Assembly (NCBI GenBank): GCA_003645495.1
Contig: QNFK01000024.1
Coordinates: 1-11,690 of the forward strand
Direction of reading: 5' to 3'
Source of the DNA: Gammaproteobacteria bacterium
GTDB lineage: Bacteria > Pseudomonadota > Gammaproteobacteria > Steroidobacterales > Woeseiaceae
DNA: 11,690 nt
In this document: positions 1 to 6,833 of the stretch, one piece after another
How the letters are laid out: each line of letters begins with the position of its first letter
Position numbering within the stretch: position 1 is the first letter of the stretch
Made by a program: the position numbers and the translations under genes
Notes under the pieces: model-generated
What the model was told of the DNA's origin: nothing
Database searches by the model: none
The model's input: only the letters and a program-made list of their open reading frames with translations

Positions 1-14
1 GCCATATCTGCCCC

Positions 15-20
15 TATAAT
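15..20 (+). promoter_or_regulatory. -10 element of the operon promoter
   Basis: A perfect TATAAT is followed directly by a GC-rich stretch (TCGCGCCC, 21-28). A GC-rich discriminator is typical of promoters for rRNA, tRNA and translation genes under stringent (ppGpp) control. Transcription would start near 27-30. The -35 hexamer would lie upstream of base 1 and cannot be seen. This placement would drive the structured leader and then rimP-nusA-infB. The stringent control is inferred from the discriminator and from what is known of related operons. Confidence 0.6.
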
Positions 21-53
21 TCGCGCCCTGTACGATGGGGCGGTTAGGCCACG

Positions 54-106
54 AGCGGGTTTTTTGCAGCCTGGCTGCAAAGGGCAATCTCGCAACCCCG
101 CTACCA
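54..106 (+). other. initiator-tRNA-like segment, possible degenerate metY
   Basis: The segment has a tRNA-like acceptor: A54-T102, G55-C101, C56-G100, G57-C99, G58-C98 and G59-C97 pair, followed by ACCA at 103-106. GCAGCCTGG at 66-74 matches the D-arm block of bacterial initiator tRNA, at nearly the same distance from the acceptor strand as in E. coli fMet tRNA. Only about 20 nt separate this block from the 3' acceptor strand, so there is no room for anticodon and T arms and it cannot be a working tRNA. In E. coli metY lies directly upstream of rimP, so a deleted remnant is plausible. Chance similarity is the main alternative, because 63-81 also forms a perfect hairpin of its own. Confidence 0.35.
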
Positions 107-125
107 ATTTTCTTGGTAGATTTTG

Positions 126-147
126 AAGCCCCGACATGGGGTTTTTT
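126..147 (+). terminator. first leader terminator / attenuator
   Basis: CCCC (129-132) pairs with GGGG (138-141) around a 5-nt loop and is followed by six T (142-147). A/T pairs can extend the base of the stem. The stem is short but has the intrinsic terminator form. It lies about 110 bases before rimP and after the promoter, so it would either end a short RNA or attenuate the operon. Confidence 0.6.
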
Positions 148-190
148 GTTGTCCGGCACACGCACCGGGTAACAACATCGTGCAGATAAG

Positions 191-213
191 AATGGGCTAT
201 ATGCCCATTTTTT
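191..213 (+). terminator. second leader terminator / attenuator
   Basis: AATGGGC (191-197) pairs perfectly with GCCCATT (203-209) around TATAT, and T continues to 213. This is the stronger of the two leader terminators. It lies 46 bases before the rimP start with no convincing promoter between, so transcription of rimP-nusA-infB should depend on readthrough. NusA, encoded downstream, enhances pausing and termination at such hairpins, which offers a simple feedback loop (inference). Confidence 0.72.
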
Positions 214-259
214 GGTTTTAGAACAAATAGTTATTGAATTTTAGTGAAGTAATGTCTAG

Positions 260-712
260 ATGACGAAAGACGAACTGACAAAGTTAATTGAGCCTGCGAT
301 TGAGCAATTGGGATTCGAATTATCGGATCTTGAGCTAAAAATCGGCGGGCAGGATGGTCTTGTGCGCGTGTTCATCGACAAGCCGGACGGGATTACTCAT
401 GAGAACTGCGTCAGCGTCAGCCGTCAGGTTAGCGCGATTCTGGACGTTGAAGACCCTGCTGCCGGAAATTATTCGCTGGAAGTGTCATCGCCTGGCCTTG
501 ACCGGACACTGACGAAACCGGCCCATTTTCAGCGATTTAAGGGTGAAGACGTACGCGTAAAGCTGCGTTTTCCGATCGCCGGGCGAAGAAATTTTCGTGG
601 CGCATTGCGCGCTGCGGATGAGGAAAAAATTGAAATCGAGGTCGATGGCGAAGCACACAGCTTGCCACTGGCAACAATCGAATCTGCCCGGCTTGTTCCG
701 GCCGAGATTTGA
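260..712 (+). CDS. rimP: ribosome maturation factor RimP
   Basis: The product has 150 residues, the usual family length. RimP is a cytoplasmic factor that binds the free 30S subunit and assists its late maturation. The family hallmark SSPGLDR is at residues 76-82, at the junction of the N-terminal alpha/beta domain and the C-terminal SH3-like barrel; the C-terminal part then runs through FKGEDVRVKL. The start is supported by a GTGAAG Shine-Dalgarno-like stretch at 245-249, about 10 bases upstream. It is the first gene after the attenuated leader, with nusA 25 bp downstream, the standard order in Gammaproteobacteria. Nothing is missing. Confidence 0.95.
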   Translation: MTKDELTKLIEPAIEQLGFELSDLELKIGGQDGLVRVFIDKPDGITHENCVSVSRQVSAILDVEDPAAGNYSLEVSSPGLDRTLTKPAHFQRFKGEDVRVKLRFPIAGRRNFRGALRAADEEKIEIEVDGEAHSLPLATIESARLVPAEI

Positions 713-737
713 AAGCACCAAATTGGAGTAGCAAGAC

Positions 738-2240
738 ATGAGTAAAGAGATATTGATGGTGGTTGATGCCGTTTCCAATGAAAAGGGCGTCGAGAAAGAC
801 ATCATATTCGAAGCGATAGAGGCCGCACTGGCTTCCGCTACTGCACGGCGTCATGCTGAAGACATCGCCGTTCGTGTTGCTATCGACCGCGAAGATGGCA
901 GCTATGAAACATTTCGTCGCTGGCTCGTTTTTGCAGATGATTCCACCGAGCTCGAAGTTCCGGATCACGAACTACGCATGATTGATGCGGTGGATGTCGA
1001 TGAGAATGCCGAGCCTGGCGGTTACGTCGAAGTGCCAATGGAGTCAGTCGAATTCGGTCGCATTGCTGCGCAAACGGCGAAGCAGGTCATCGTGCAAAAA
1101 GTACGCGAGGCTGAGCGTGAGCAGGTGGTCGAGGAATACAAAGGCCGCGAAGGTGAAATGCTTTCGGGGCTGGTCAAGCGTGTTGACCGCAACGGTGTTT
1201 ACATTGATCTTGGCGGCAACGCCGAGGGATTCGTGGCGCGCGACCAAATGGTGCCGCGCGAGCCAGCACGTCCGCATGACCGGATGAAAGCGCTGCTCGT
1301 CGAAGTTCGCTCGGAACAGCGTGGCCCACAACTCTTTATGACCCGTACATCGGCGGAGTTCCTCGTTGAACTTTTCAAAATCGAGGTGCCGGAAGTAGGC
1401 CAGGGACTTATCGATATTCTTGGTTCAGCCCGTGATCCAGGGCTGCGTGCCAAAATTGCGGTGAAAAGTAATGACTCGCGCATCGATCCGGTCGGCGCGT
1501 GTGTCGGTATGCGCGGTTCGCGTGTTCAGGCCGTTTCAAACGAACTGGCAGGCGAGCGCGTGGACATCATCCTGTGGGATGAAAACCCTGCGCAATTTGT
1601 TGTTAATTCAATGTCGCCTGCCGAGGTTGTGTCGATCGTCATGGATGAGGATGCACACAGCATGGACATCGCCGTTGACGAGGAAAAATTGTCGCAGGCG
1701 ATCGGTCGTGGCGGACAAAACATACGTCTTGCCAGCGAGCTCACAGGTTGGGAGCTGAATGTAATGACCGAGACTGACGCCGAGCAGAAGAGTGAATCTG
1801 AAATGCGCGTATTGCTCGAGCTCTTTGCCAAGCAGCTCGATGTCGATGAAGAGATCGCGTTGATTCTCGTGCAGGAAGGCTTCTCAACCATCGAAGAAGT
1901 CGCTTACGTCCCGACTTCAGAGTTAGTCGAGATTGAAGAATTTGATGAAGACATCGTCAACGAATTGCGGAACAGGGCGCGTGATGTGCTTCTGACCCAG
2001 GCGATCGTCAGCGAAGAAAAAATCGATGAGGCGCAACCGGCAGAAGATTTGTTGAGCCTTGAAGGTATGGACAAGAGCCTGGCATTCACGCTGGCAAGCA
2101 AGGGAGTGGTAACACGTGAAGACCTGGCTGAGCTGGCGACAGATGATTTGCTCGAGCTAAATGAGATGGATCAGGAAGAAGCCGCGGCGCTTATTATGAA
2201 AGCCCGTGCACACTGGTTCGAAGCGGAACAACAGGCCTGA
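738..2240 (+). CDS. nusA: transcription termination/antitermination factor NusA
   Basis: The product has 500 residues, close to E. coli NusA (495). NusA binds RNA polymerase and controls pausing, intrinsic termination, Rho-dependent termination and rRNA antitermination. The order seen is: N-terminal RNAP-binding domain (about 1-125, starting MSKEILMVVDAVSNEK), S1 domain (about 135-200), KH1 with signature DPVGACVGMRG (250-260), KH2 with GRGG at 323-326, and two helix-hairpin acidic repeats (about 360-425 and 435-495) like those that contact the alpha C-terminal domain and relieve autoinhibition in enterobacteria. The double acidic repeat supports a gammaproteobacterial origin. GGAG at 725-728 is well placed for the ATG. 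infB follows after 24 bp. Confidence 0.98.
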   Translation: MSKEILMVVDAVSNEKGVEKDIIFEAIEAALASATARRHAEDIAVRVAIDREDGSYETFRRWLVFADDSTELEVPDHELRMIDAVDVDENAEPGGYVEVPMESVEFGRIAAQTAKQVIVQKVREAEREQVVEEYKGREGEMLSGLVKRVDRNGVYIDLGGNAEGFVARDQMVPREPARPHDRMKALLVEVRSEQRGPQLFMTRTSAEFLVELFKIEVPEVGQGLIDILGSARDPGLRAKIAVKSNDSRIDPVGACVGMRGSRVQAVSNELAGERVDIILWDENPAQFVVNSMSPAEVVSIVMDEDAHSMDIAVDEEKLSQAIGRGGQNIRLASELTGWELNVMTETDAEQKSESEMRVLLELFAKQLDVDEEIALILVQEGFSTIEEVAYVPTSELVEIEEFDEDIVNELRNRARDVLLTQAIVSEEKIDEAQPAEDLLSLEGMDKSLAFTLASKGVVTREDLAELATDDLLELNEMDQEEAAALIMKARAHWFEAEQQA

Positions 2241-2264
2241 TCGCGGCTTATACGGAGTTTTACT

Positions 2265-4790
2265 ATGGCTGACGTCACCGTCACACAATTTGCGGACGTA
2301 CTGAAAGTACCAGTCGAAAAGCTGCTCTCGCAGCTCGACGATGCCGGTATCAAGGTTGCTGGATCGGATGACACGATCAGCGAGGATGCAAAGCTCGAGT
2401 TGTTGACGCACCTGCGTCGCAGACATGGACAGGATGAGTCAGAAGTGACTGATGCCGCGCCCAAGCGCATTACGCTGCGGCGCAAATCGCTGTCGGAGCT
2501 CAGGTTGTCCGGGTCTCAGGGCCGTTCAAGAACGGTCAATGTTGAGGTTCGCCGCAAGCGTACCTACATGAAACGCGATGTGCTGGAGAAAGAGGCGCAG
2601 GCGAAGCAGGACGAACTTGATCGGCAAAAGGCCGAAGAGCTGGCGCGCATTGATGCCGAGAAGGCTGAAGTGGAACGGCTGGCAGCCGAAAAAGTTGCTG
2701 CCGAGCGTGCTGTTGAGGCGGAGGCAGACAAGCGCAAGGAAGACGAGGCCAAGCAATCTGCTGAATCCGCAGTTCGTGAGGAGGCAGTGAAGGCTGCCGC
2801 GATTGCCGAAGAAAAAGCCCGTGTCGAAAAAGCGGAGCAGGCATCGAAAGATCGCCGCAACAAGGACAAAGAAAAGAAAAAAGGCAAAGGTGCTGATACG
2901 CGTTATGGGCGACGGGAGTTGCATGTCGCCGGTGGCAAAGGCGGCCGTCGTAAACGTAAAACTCCGGTTCGTCGCAGGGCTGTATCGGTCAGTTCCGATG
3001 GTCAACATGGCTTTGAGATGCCGACCGCGCCAGTCATTCATGAGGTCGAGGTTCCGGAAAATATTGCAGTTTCAGAACTCGCGCAGAAGATGGCCGTGAA
3101 AGGTAATGAGGTCGTCAAGGTGCTGTTCAATATGGGTGCCATGGTGACCATCAACCAGGTCATCGATCAGGACACAGCCATTCTCGTTGTAGAAGAACTT
3201 GGGCACGTGGCCAAAGCGGTCACTGGTGATGAAGTCGATGAGCGCCTTTTGGTCAGCGAAGAGCCGGCTGGTGATACGGTGCCACGCGCGCCTGTCGTTA
3301 CGATCATGGGGCACGTCGATCATGGCAAGACGTCGCTGCTCGACTACATACGACGCACCAAAGTCGCTGATGCTGAGGCAGGTGGTATTACGCAGCATAT
3401 CGGTGCCTATGCAGTCGATACCGACAAGGGGAAAATTACTTTCCTTGATACACCGGGACACGCGGCGTTTACGCAAATGCGTGCTCGCGGGGCGCAGGCG
3501 ACAGATATCGTAATTCTTGTTGTCGCCGCGGATGATGGCGTAAAGCCACAAACCATCGAGGCTATTGAACACGCCAAGGCAGCTCAAGTGCCGATCGTGG
3601 TTGCAGTCAACAAAATCGACAAGGAAGCCGCCGATCCGGAACGAGTACGCAACGAACTTTCGCAACACGAAATTATTTCCGAATCATGGGGCGGTGAGCA
3701 TTTGTTTGCGGAGGTTTCAGCGCAGACCGGTGAGGGTATAGACGCGCTCCTGGATGCGATTTTGCTGCAGGCTGAGGTTATGGATCTGCAGGCTGTTGCA
3801 GAAGGTCCGGCACAGGGCATCGTTATTGAGTCGAGCCTCGAGAAAGGTCGTGGCGCTGTTGCAACCTTGCTGGTGCAGGCAGGCACCCTCAAACAGGGTG
3901 ACATGATCATTGCGGGCGAAGAGTACGGTCGGGTCCGTAACATGTTCGACGAGAGTCATAAAGTGATCACAGAGGCTGGTCCTTCCAGTCCGGTAGTGGT
4001 CCTTGGTTTGTCGAAAACGCCGGCATCCGGCGATGACTTCCAGGTCGTCAAGAACGAACGCAAAGCGCGCGAGGCGGCTGAGTTCCGCCAGGCCAAGACC
4101 CGTGAGTCCAAGCTTGCGCGGCAACAGGCATCGAATCTTGAGGATGTGTTCAGTCAAATGAAGGAAGCAGGCATTAGTACCGTGCCGGTACTGATCAAGT
4201 CGGATGTACACGGTAGTACTGAGGCACTGCGCGATTCACTGGACAAGCTCTCGACTGACGAAGTAAGGGTGAAAATCGTAAGTTCCGGCGTTGGTGGTAT
4301 CACCGAGTCCGACGTGACACTCGCTGCCGCGTCGAAAGCCGTCATCATTGGTTTCAACGTCCGCGCTGATAGTGCGGCCAGGAACGCAATCAAAGAGACC
4401 GGCGTTGACGTCCGTTACTACAGCATCATTTATGAAGCGATTGACGATGTGAAGGCGGCACTCAGTGGGCTACTCGCTCCTGAGATTCGTGAAAACATCG
4501 TCGGTCTGGCTGAGGTCAAGGAAGTCTTTACTTCACCAAAATTGGGCGATATCGCCGGCTGCATTGTCACGGAAGGCTACGTCAAGCGGGACAATCCGCT
4601 GCGCGTCTTGCGCGACAATGTCGTCATTTACGAAGGCGAGCTCGAATCCCTGCGTCGTTTCAAAGACAACGTCAACGAAGTCCGCTCCGGAACCGAATGT
4701 GGTATCGGCGTGAAGAACTACAACGATGTTAAGCCTGGCGATCAGATCGAGTGTTTCGAGCGTATTGAAGTCGCTCGTACGATCGACTAA
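2265..4790 (+). CDS. infB: translation initiation factor IF-2
   Basis: The product has 841 residues and is the GTPase that brings fMet-tRNA to the 30S subunit and promotes subunit joining. The order seen is: IF2_N domain (1-50); the IF2-associated segment with VEVRRKRTYMKRD (about 93-105); a long Glu/Lys/Ala-rich helical linker (about 106-205) ending in a very basic stretch (196-239); a second IF2_N-type domain (about 262-320); and the G domain. G1 is GHVDHGKT (349-356), the switch region is GGITQHIG (373-380), G3 is DTPG (395-398), G4 is NKID (449-452) and G5 is SAQ (485-487). Domains II, III and the fMet-tRNA-binding C2 domain follow to the end. CGGAG at 2253-2257 supports the start. In E. 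coli shorter isoforms start inside infB; I see no decisive internal start here. Confidence 0.98.
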   Translation: MADVTVTQFADVLKVPVEKLLSQLDDAGIKVAGSDDTISEDAKLELLTHLRRRHGQDESEVTDAAPKRITLRRKSLSELRLSGSQGRSRTVNVEVRRKRTYMKRDVLEKEAQAKQDELDRQKAEELARIDAEKAEVERLAAEKVAAERAVEAEADKRKEDEAKQSAESAVREEAVKAAAIAEEKARVEKAEQASKDRRNKDKEKKKGKGADTRYGRRELHVAGGKGGRRKRKTPVRRRAVSVSSDGQHGFEMPTAPVIHEVEVPENIAVSELAQKMAVKGNEVVKVLFNMGAMVTINQVIDQDTAILVVEELGHVAKAVTGDEVDERLLVSEEPAGDTVPRAPVVTIMGHVDHGKTSLLDYIRRTKVADAEAGGITQHIGAYAVDTDKGKITFLDTPGHAAFTQMRARGAQATDIVILVVAADDGVKPQTIEAIEHAKAAQVPIVVAVNKIDKEAADPERVRNELSQHEIISESWGGEHLFAEVSAQTGEGIDALLDAILLQAEVMDLQAVAEGPAQGIVIESSLEKGRGAVATLLVQAGTLKQGDMIIAGEEYGRVRNMFDESHKVITEAGPSSPVVVLGLSKTPASGDDFQVVKNERKAREAAEFRQAKTRESKLARQQASNLEDVFSQMKEAGISTVPVLIKSDVHGSTEALRDSLDKLSTDEVRVKIVSSGVGGITESDVTLAAASKAVIIGFNVRADSAARNAIKETGVDVRYYSIIYEAIDDVKAALSGLLAPEIRENIVGLAEVKEVFTSPKLGDIAGCIVTEGYVKRDNPLRVLRDNVVIYEGELESLRRFKDNVNEVRSGTECGIGVKNYNDVKPGDQIECFERIEVARTID

Positions 4791-4837
4791 TCCTTTGTGG
4801 TTGGATTGAAAAAGATGCCATCGCTTTGCTTTCGTAC

Positions 4838-4867
4838 ATTCCCGGGATTAGCGCAATCACCGGGAAT
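4838..4867 (+). repeat. 8-bp inverted repeat between infB and rbfA
   Basis: ATTCCCGG (4838-4845) and CCGGGAAT (4860-4867) are perfect inverted repeats with a 14-nt loop. No T run follows, so this is not a convincing terminator. It may be an RNA processing or stability hairpin at the 3' end of the infB message. The rest of 4791-5014 holds a REP element (4925-4977) and no gene that I can support. Confidence 0.5.
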
Positions 4868-4924
4868 CGCCCGTCGCTCCGATAGAAACATTGGCTCAGC
4901 TCTAAGTTTGGCGCCTTTTCGGCA

Positions 4925-4977
4925 CGGGCTCCTACAATGTTTAATTGCAACTGTAGGAGCCCGTCCTGACGGGCGAA
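4925..4977. repeat. REP-type palindrome between infB and rbfA
   Basis: CGGGCTCCTACA (4925-4936) is the inverse of TGTAGGAGCCCG (4952-4963). The right unit reads on as a full REP: GTAGGAGC head, a hairpin GCCCGT / ACGGGC (4959-4964 with 4969-4974), and a GCGAA tail ending at 4977. The left unit is an incomplete inverted partner with most of its hairpin lost. The head GTAGGAGC and CGAA tail are shared with the repeats at 8945 and 9248. REPs of this shape are extragenic and are mobilised by RAYT transposases; none is encoded in this window. Confidence 0.8.
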
Positions 4978-5014
4978 ATAAGCAACGGGATGCGTTGCCG
5001 ATGGGACACAACTA

Positions 5015-5368
5015 ATGCCACGCGAGTTTTCACGCAACCAACGCCTTGGTGCGCAGATGCAGCGCTCACTGAGCGAACTGCTGCGATTTGAAACCAAGGA
5101 TCCCGGTCTTGCCGATGTCTCGGTGACCGCGGTCGAGCTGTCAAAGGACCTGAGCGTTGCAAAAATCTATTTCAGTCTGCTTAATCCTGACGACGATCCG
5201 CAGCCGGCACTCAAGGGTTTGCAACGCGCCGCCGGTTTCCTGCGCAGCAAGCTGGGTGCTTCATTAACGGTCAGGCATATGCCGGAATTGCGTTTCGTAC
5301 ACGATGACAGCATCGCACGTGCGGCCGAGATGAGCCGTTTAATCGACACTGCAAACGACCCGCGCTAA
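5015..5368 (+). CDS. rbfA: 30S ribosome-binding factor RbfA
   Basis: The product has 117 residues, slightly shorter than E. coli RbfA (133), the difference lying in the variable C-terminal tail. It is a cytoplasmic KH-fold protein that binds the 30S subunit near the 5' end of 16S rRNA and is needed for late assembly and cold adaptation. Family landmarks are FSRNQRLGAQMQRSLSELL near the start, KDPGL (about 28-32), the strand LSKDLSVAKIYFS, and the C-terminal SLTVRHMPELRFVHDDS. GGGA at 5003-5006 lies 8 bases before the ATG. The 224 bp REP-bearing gap after infB is long for this operon. The stop codon directly abuts the truB start, so the two are probably translationally coupled. Confidence 0.95.
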   Translation: MPREFSRNQRLGAQMQRSLSELLRFETKDPGLADVSVTAVELSKDLSVAKIYFSLLNPDDDPQPALKGLQRAAGFLRSKLGASLTVRHMPELRFVHDDSIARAAEMSRLIDTANDPR

Positions 5369-6304
5369 ATGACTGAGCAAACGAGTAAAGAAGCGCGACC
5401 AAAAGCGGTCGCTGTAGACGGGTTACTGCTGCTTAACAAGCCGGCAGGGCTGACTTCGAACCAGGCATTACAGAAGGTCAAGCGCCTGCTGCGGGCAAAG
5501 AAAGCGGGCCATACTGGCAGCCTGGATCCGGCGGCAACCGGCATGCTGCCATTGTGTTTCGGTGAGGCTACCAAGGTTTGTGCCTATCTTCTGGCGGCGG
5601 ATAAGACTTACCGGGTCACAGCGAAACTCGGTGAGGCTACCGATACCGGTGATGCCGACGGAACGATCAATGCAACGGCAGAGGTTCCTGATCTGGGCGT
5701 TGCGGAATGGGAAAAGATCATAGCCGGCTTCAAAGGGGACATCTTGCAGGTGCCGCCAATGTATTCGGCGCTGAAGAAGGACGGTAAGCGCCTGTACGAA
5801 CTGGCACGTCAAGGCCTGGTCGTCGAGCGTGAGGCACGCCCGATAACCATTCACGATATCAATTTGCTGGAAATCAGCGGTACGCGGATGGTGTTAACCG
5901 TCCATTGCTCGAAAGGGACCTATATAAGGACGCTGGTCGAGGACATCGCCAAAGCAGCAGGAACCGTTGCCCACACGGTCCGCCTGCATCGGGAAACCGT
6001 CGGTGATTTTCGAGCTGCGGACATGCTGGACATGGATGGCGCTGAGCAGCTTGCTGAGAGTGGCCCTGAGCCACTACGCGGGCGCCTGCAGCCGGCGGAT
6101 GTGGCACTGGCCAGCTGGCCCGAATGCCAGGTAGACGCTGCAGAAGGCGAGAAATTCAGCGGCGGGCAGGCTGTGCCGACTGATATCGAGGGCAGGGCAG
6201 TATTTGTAAGGGTTTATGGTGAAAATCACCGTTTTCTGGGTGTCGGTGAGCTCACAGGCGTGGGCACCGTGGCACCAAAGCGGATTTTCAGGTTGGCAGG
6301 CTGA
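5369..6304 (+). CDS. truB: tRNA pseudouridine-55 synthase TruB
   Basis: The product has 311 residues (E. coli 314). TruB converts U55 in the T-loop of nearly all tRNAs to pseudouridine and also acts as a tRNA chaperone. The catalytic motif GHTGSLDPAATGMLPL is at about 47-62, with the nucleophilic Asp at residue 53. PPMYSALKKDGKRLYELARQG is the second conserved block. The C-terminal part (about 240-311) fits the PUA domain, with RLQPADVALASWP. The ATG follows the rbfA stop with no spacer. No strong Shine-Dalgarno precedes it beyond the end of rbfA, so translational coupling is likely. Confidence 0.96.
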   Translation: MTEQTSKEARPKAVAVDGLLLLNKPAGLTSNQALQKVKRLLRAKKAGHTGSLDPAATGMLPLCFGEATKVCAYLLAADKTYRVTAKLGEATDTGDADGTINATAEVPDLGVAEWEKIIAGFKGDILQVPPMYSALKKDGKRLYELARQGLVVEREARPITIHDINLLEISGTRMVLTVHCSKGTYIRTLVEDIAKAAGTVAHTVRLHRETVGDFRAADMLDMDGAEQLAESGPEPLRGRLQPADVALASWPECQVDAAEGEKFSGGQAVPTDIEGRAVFVRVYGENHRFLGVGELTGVGTVAPKRIFRLAG

Positions 6305-6340
6305 TCCGGGTTTCCGCAACAGCACATTAGAGTTTAGGAG

Positions 6341-6365
6341 TCAGGCAAAAAAAGCCTGATATTTT
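6341..6365 (+). terminator. weak terminator-like hairpin after truB
   Basis: TCAGGC (6341-6346) pairs with GCCTGA (6354-6359) around seven A, followed by TATTTT. The stem is only 6 bp and the T tract is interrupted, so it could be a weak or partial terminator between truB and the rpsO promoter. Confidence 0.45.
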
Positions 6366-6400
6366 CGTATTTTAGGCTATTACTGGACCGAAACTGACGC

Positions 6401-6406
6401 TAGAAT
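6401..6406 (+). promoter_or_regulatory. probable -10 of the rpsO promoter
   Basis: TAGAAT lies 56 bases before the rpsO start and is followed by a GC-rich AGCGCGCTC, as in the operon promoter at 15-20. No good -35 is present: TATTAC at 6378-6383 has 17-bp spacing but poor consensus. In E. coli rpsO also has its own promoter downstream of truB. Confidence 0.45.
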
Positions 6407-6462
6407 AGCGCGCTCAAAATACAGGGCCAGAAAATAGAAAGAACGATTGGAGTTTCTTAGAG

Positions 6463-6732
6463 ATGTCACTTACAAGTGAAAACAAAAGCAGTATCGTCGC
6501 CGACTACGCGCGCGACAAAGACGACACCGGGTCACCTGAAGTTCAGGTTGCCTTGCTGTCTGCACGAATTTCAGAGCTGACCGACCACTTCGGTGAGCAC
6601 AAGAAGGATCACCATTCCCGGCAGGGTCTTTTGAGAATGGTAAACAAGCGACGCAAGCTGCTTGATTACCTCAAGAAGAAAGACCAGAACCGGTACCGCG
6701 AGCTGATTTCCCGGCTCGGTCTTCGCCGTTAA
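6463..6732 (+). CDS. rpsO: 30S ribosomal protein S15
   Basis: The product has 89 residues, exactly the usual S15 length. S15 is a primary binder of the 16S rRNA central domain and forms an intersubunit bridge. The family signature runs through TGSPEVQVALLSARI and then HKKDHHSRQGLLRMVNKRR and LLDYLKK, covering the rRNA-binding helices. GGAG at 6449-6452 lies 10 bases before the ATG. In E. coli S15 represses its own translation by binding a pseudoknot around its start site; I could not identify that fold here with confidence. Its probable promoter is at 6401, and pnp follows after a 101-base structured spacer. Confidence 0.97.
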   Translation: MSLTSENKSSIVADYARDKDDTGSPEVQVALLSARISELTDHFGEHKKDHHSRQGLLRMVNKRRKLLDYLKKKDQNRYRELISRLGLRR

Positions 6733-6750
6733 CAGTTAACCGGCGCCACA

Positions 6751-6807
6751 GGCAATGACCTAATCCATATTTCGACCCTGAGACGGGGCGAGAGGATTGG
6801 TCGTGCC
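6751..6807 (+). ncRNA. long stem-loop in the pnp leader, probable RNase III/PNPase autoregulatory site
   Basis: The arms pair in order: GGCA (6751-6754) with TGCC (6804-6807), GACC (6757-6760) with GGTC (6799-6802), AATCC (6762-6766) with GGATT (6794-6798), TCG (6772-6774) with CGA (6789-6791), and CCC (6776-6778) with GGG (6785-6787). Small bulges separate the blocks and the terminal loop has 6 nt. No T run follows, so this is not a terminator. In E. coli a long hairpin at the same place before pnp is cut by RNase III, and PNPase then destabilises its own mRNA. The shape and position match; the mechanism here is inferred. Confidence 0.65.
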
Positions 6808-6833
6808 ATCAGATAAATCATTCGAGTATTAAA

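Larger units (their letters stand above)
27..213 (+). ncRNA. structured 5' leader upstream of rimP
   Basis: The leader contains several clear inverted repeats: an 8-bp perfect hairpin with a 3-nt loop at 63-81, an outer stem AGCGGG (54-59) with CCCGCT (97-102), and a 7-bp perfect hairpin at 101-119 (CTACCAA / TTGGTAG). These are followed by two hairpins with T runs (126-147 and 191-213). The 54-102 stem and the 101-119 hairpin share bases 101-102, so their fully paired forms exclude each other. GGGGC at 37-41 could also pair with GCCCC at 128-132, the left arm of the first terminator, which would make a possible antiterminator. Attenuator-type leaders have been predicted upstream of rimP in proteobacteria. 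Whether this is one long leader or a short stable RNA plus a leader cannot be decided here. Confidence 0.6.

Noticed and set aside
252..263. Tiny open frame ATG TCT AGA TGA overlapping the rimP start
   Set aside because: The Shine-Dalgarno at 245-249 is too close to this ATG and correctly spaced for rimP; there is no evidence for a regulatory upstream frame.
3072..3668. 198-codon antisense frame inside infB
   Set aside because: It covers the conserved IF2 G domain on the other strand and is explained by codon bias of infB.
4797..5015. 72-codon open frame between infB and rbfA on the plus strand
   Set aside because: It runs through the inverted repeat and REP element, has no ribosome site and no recognisable domain.
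6724..6745. Inverted repeat CGCCGTT / AACCGGCG at the end of rpsO, considered as a terminator
   Set aside because: No T run follows and the stem needs a bulge; it may be an RNA stability element at most.
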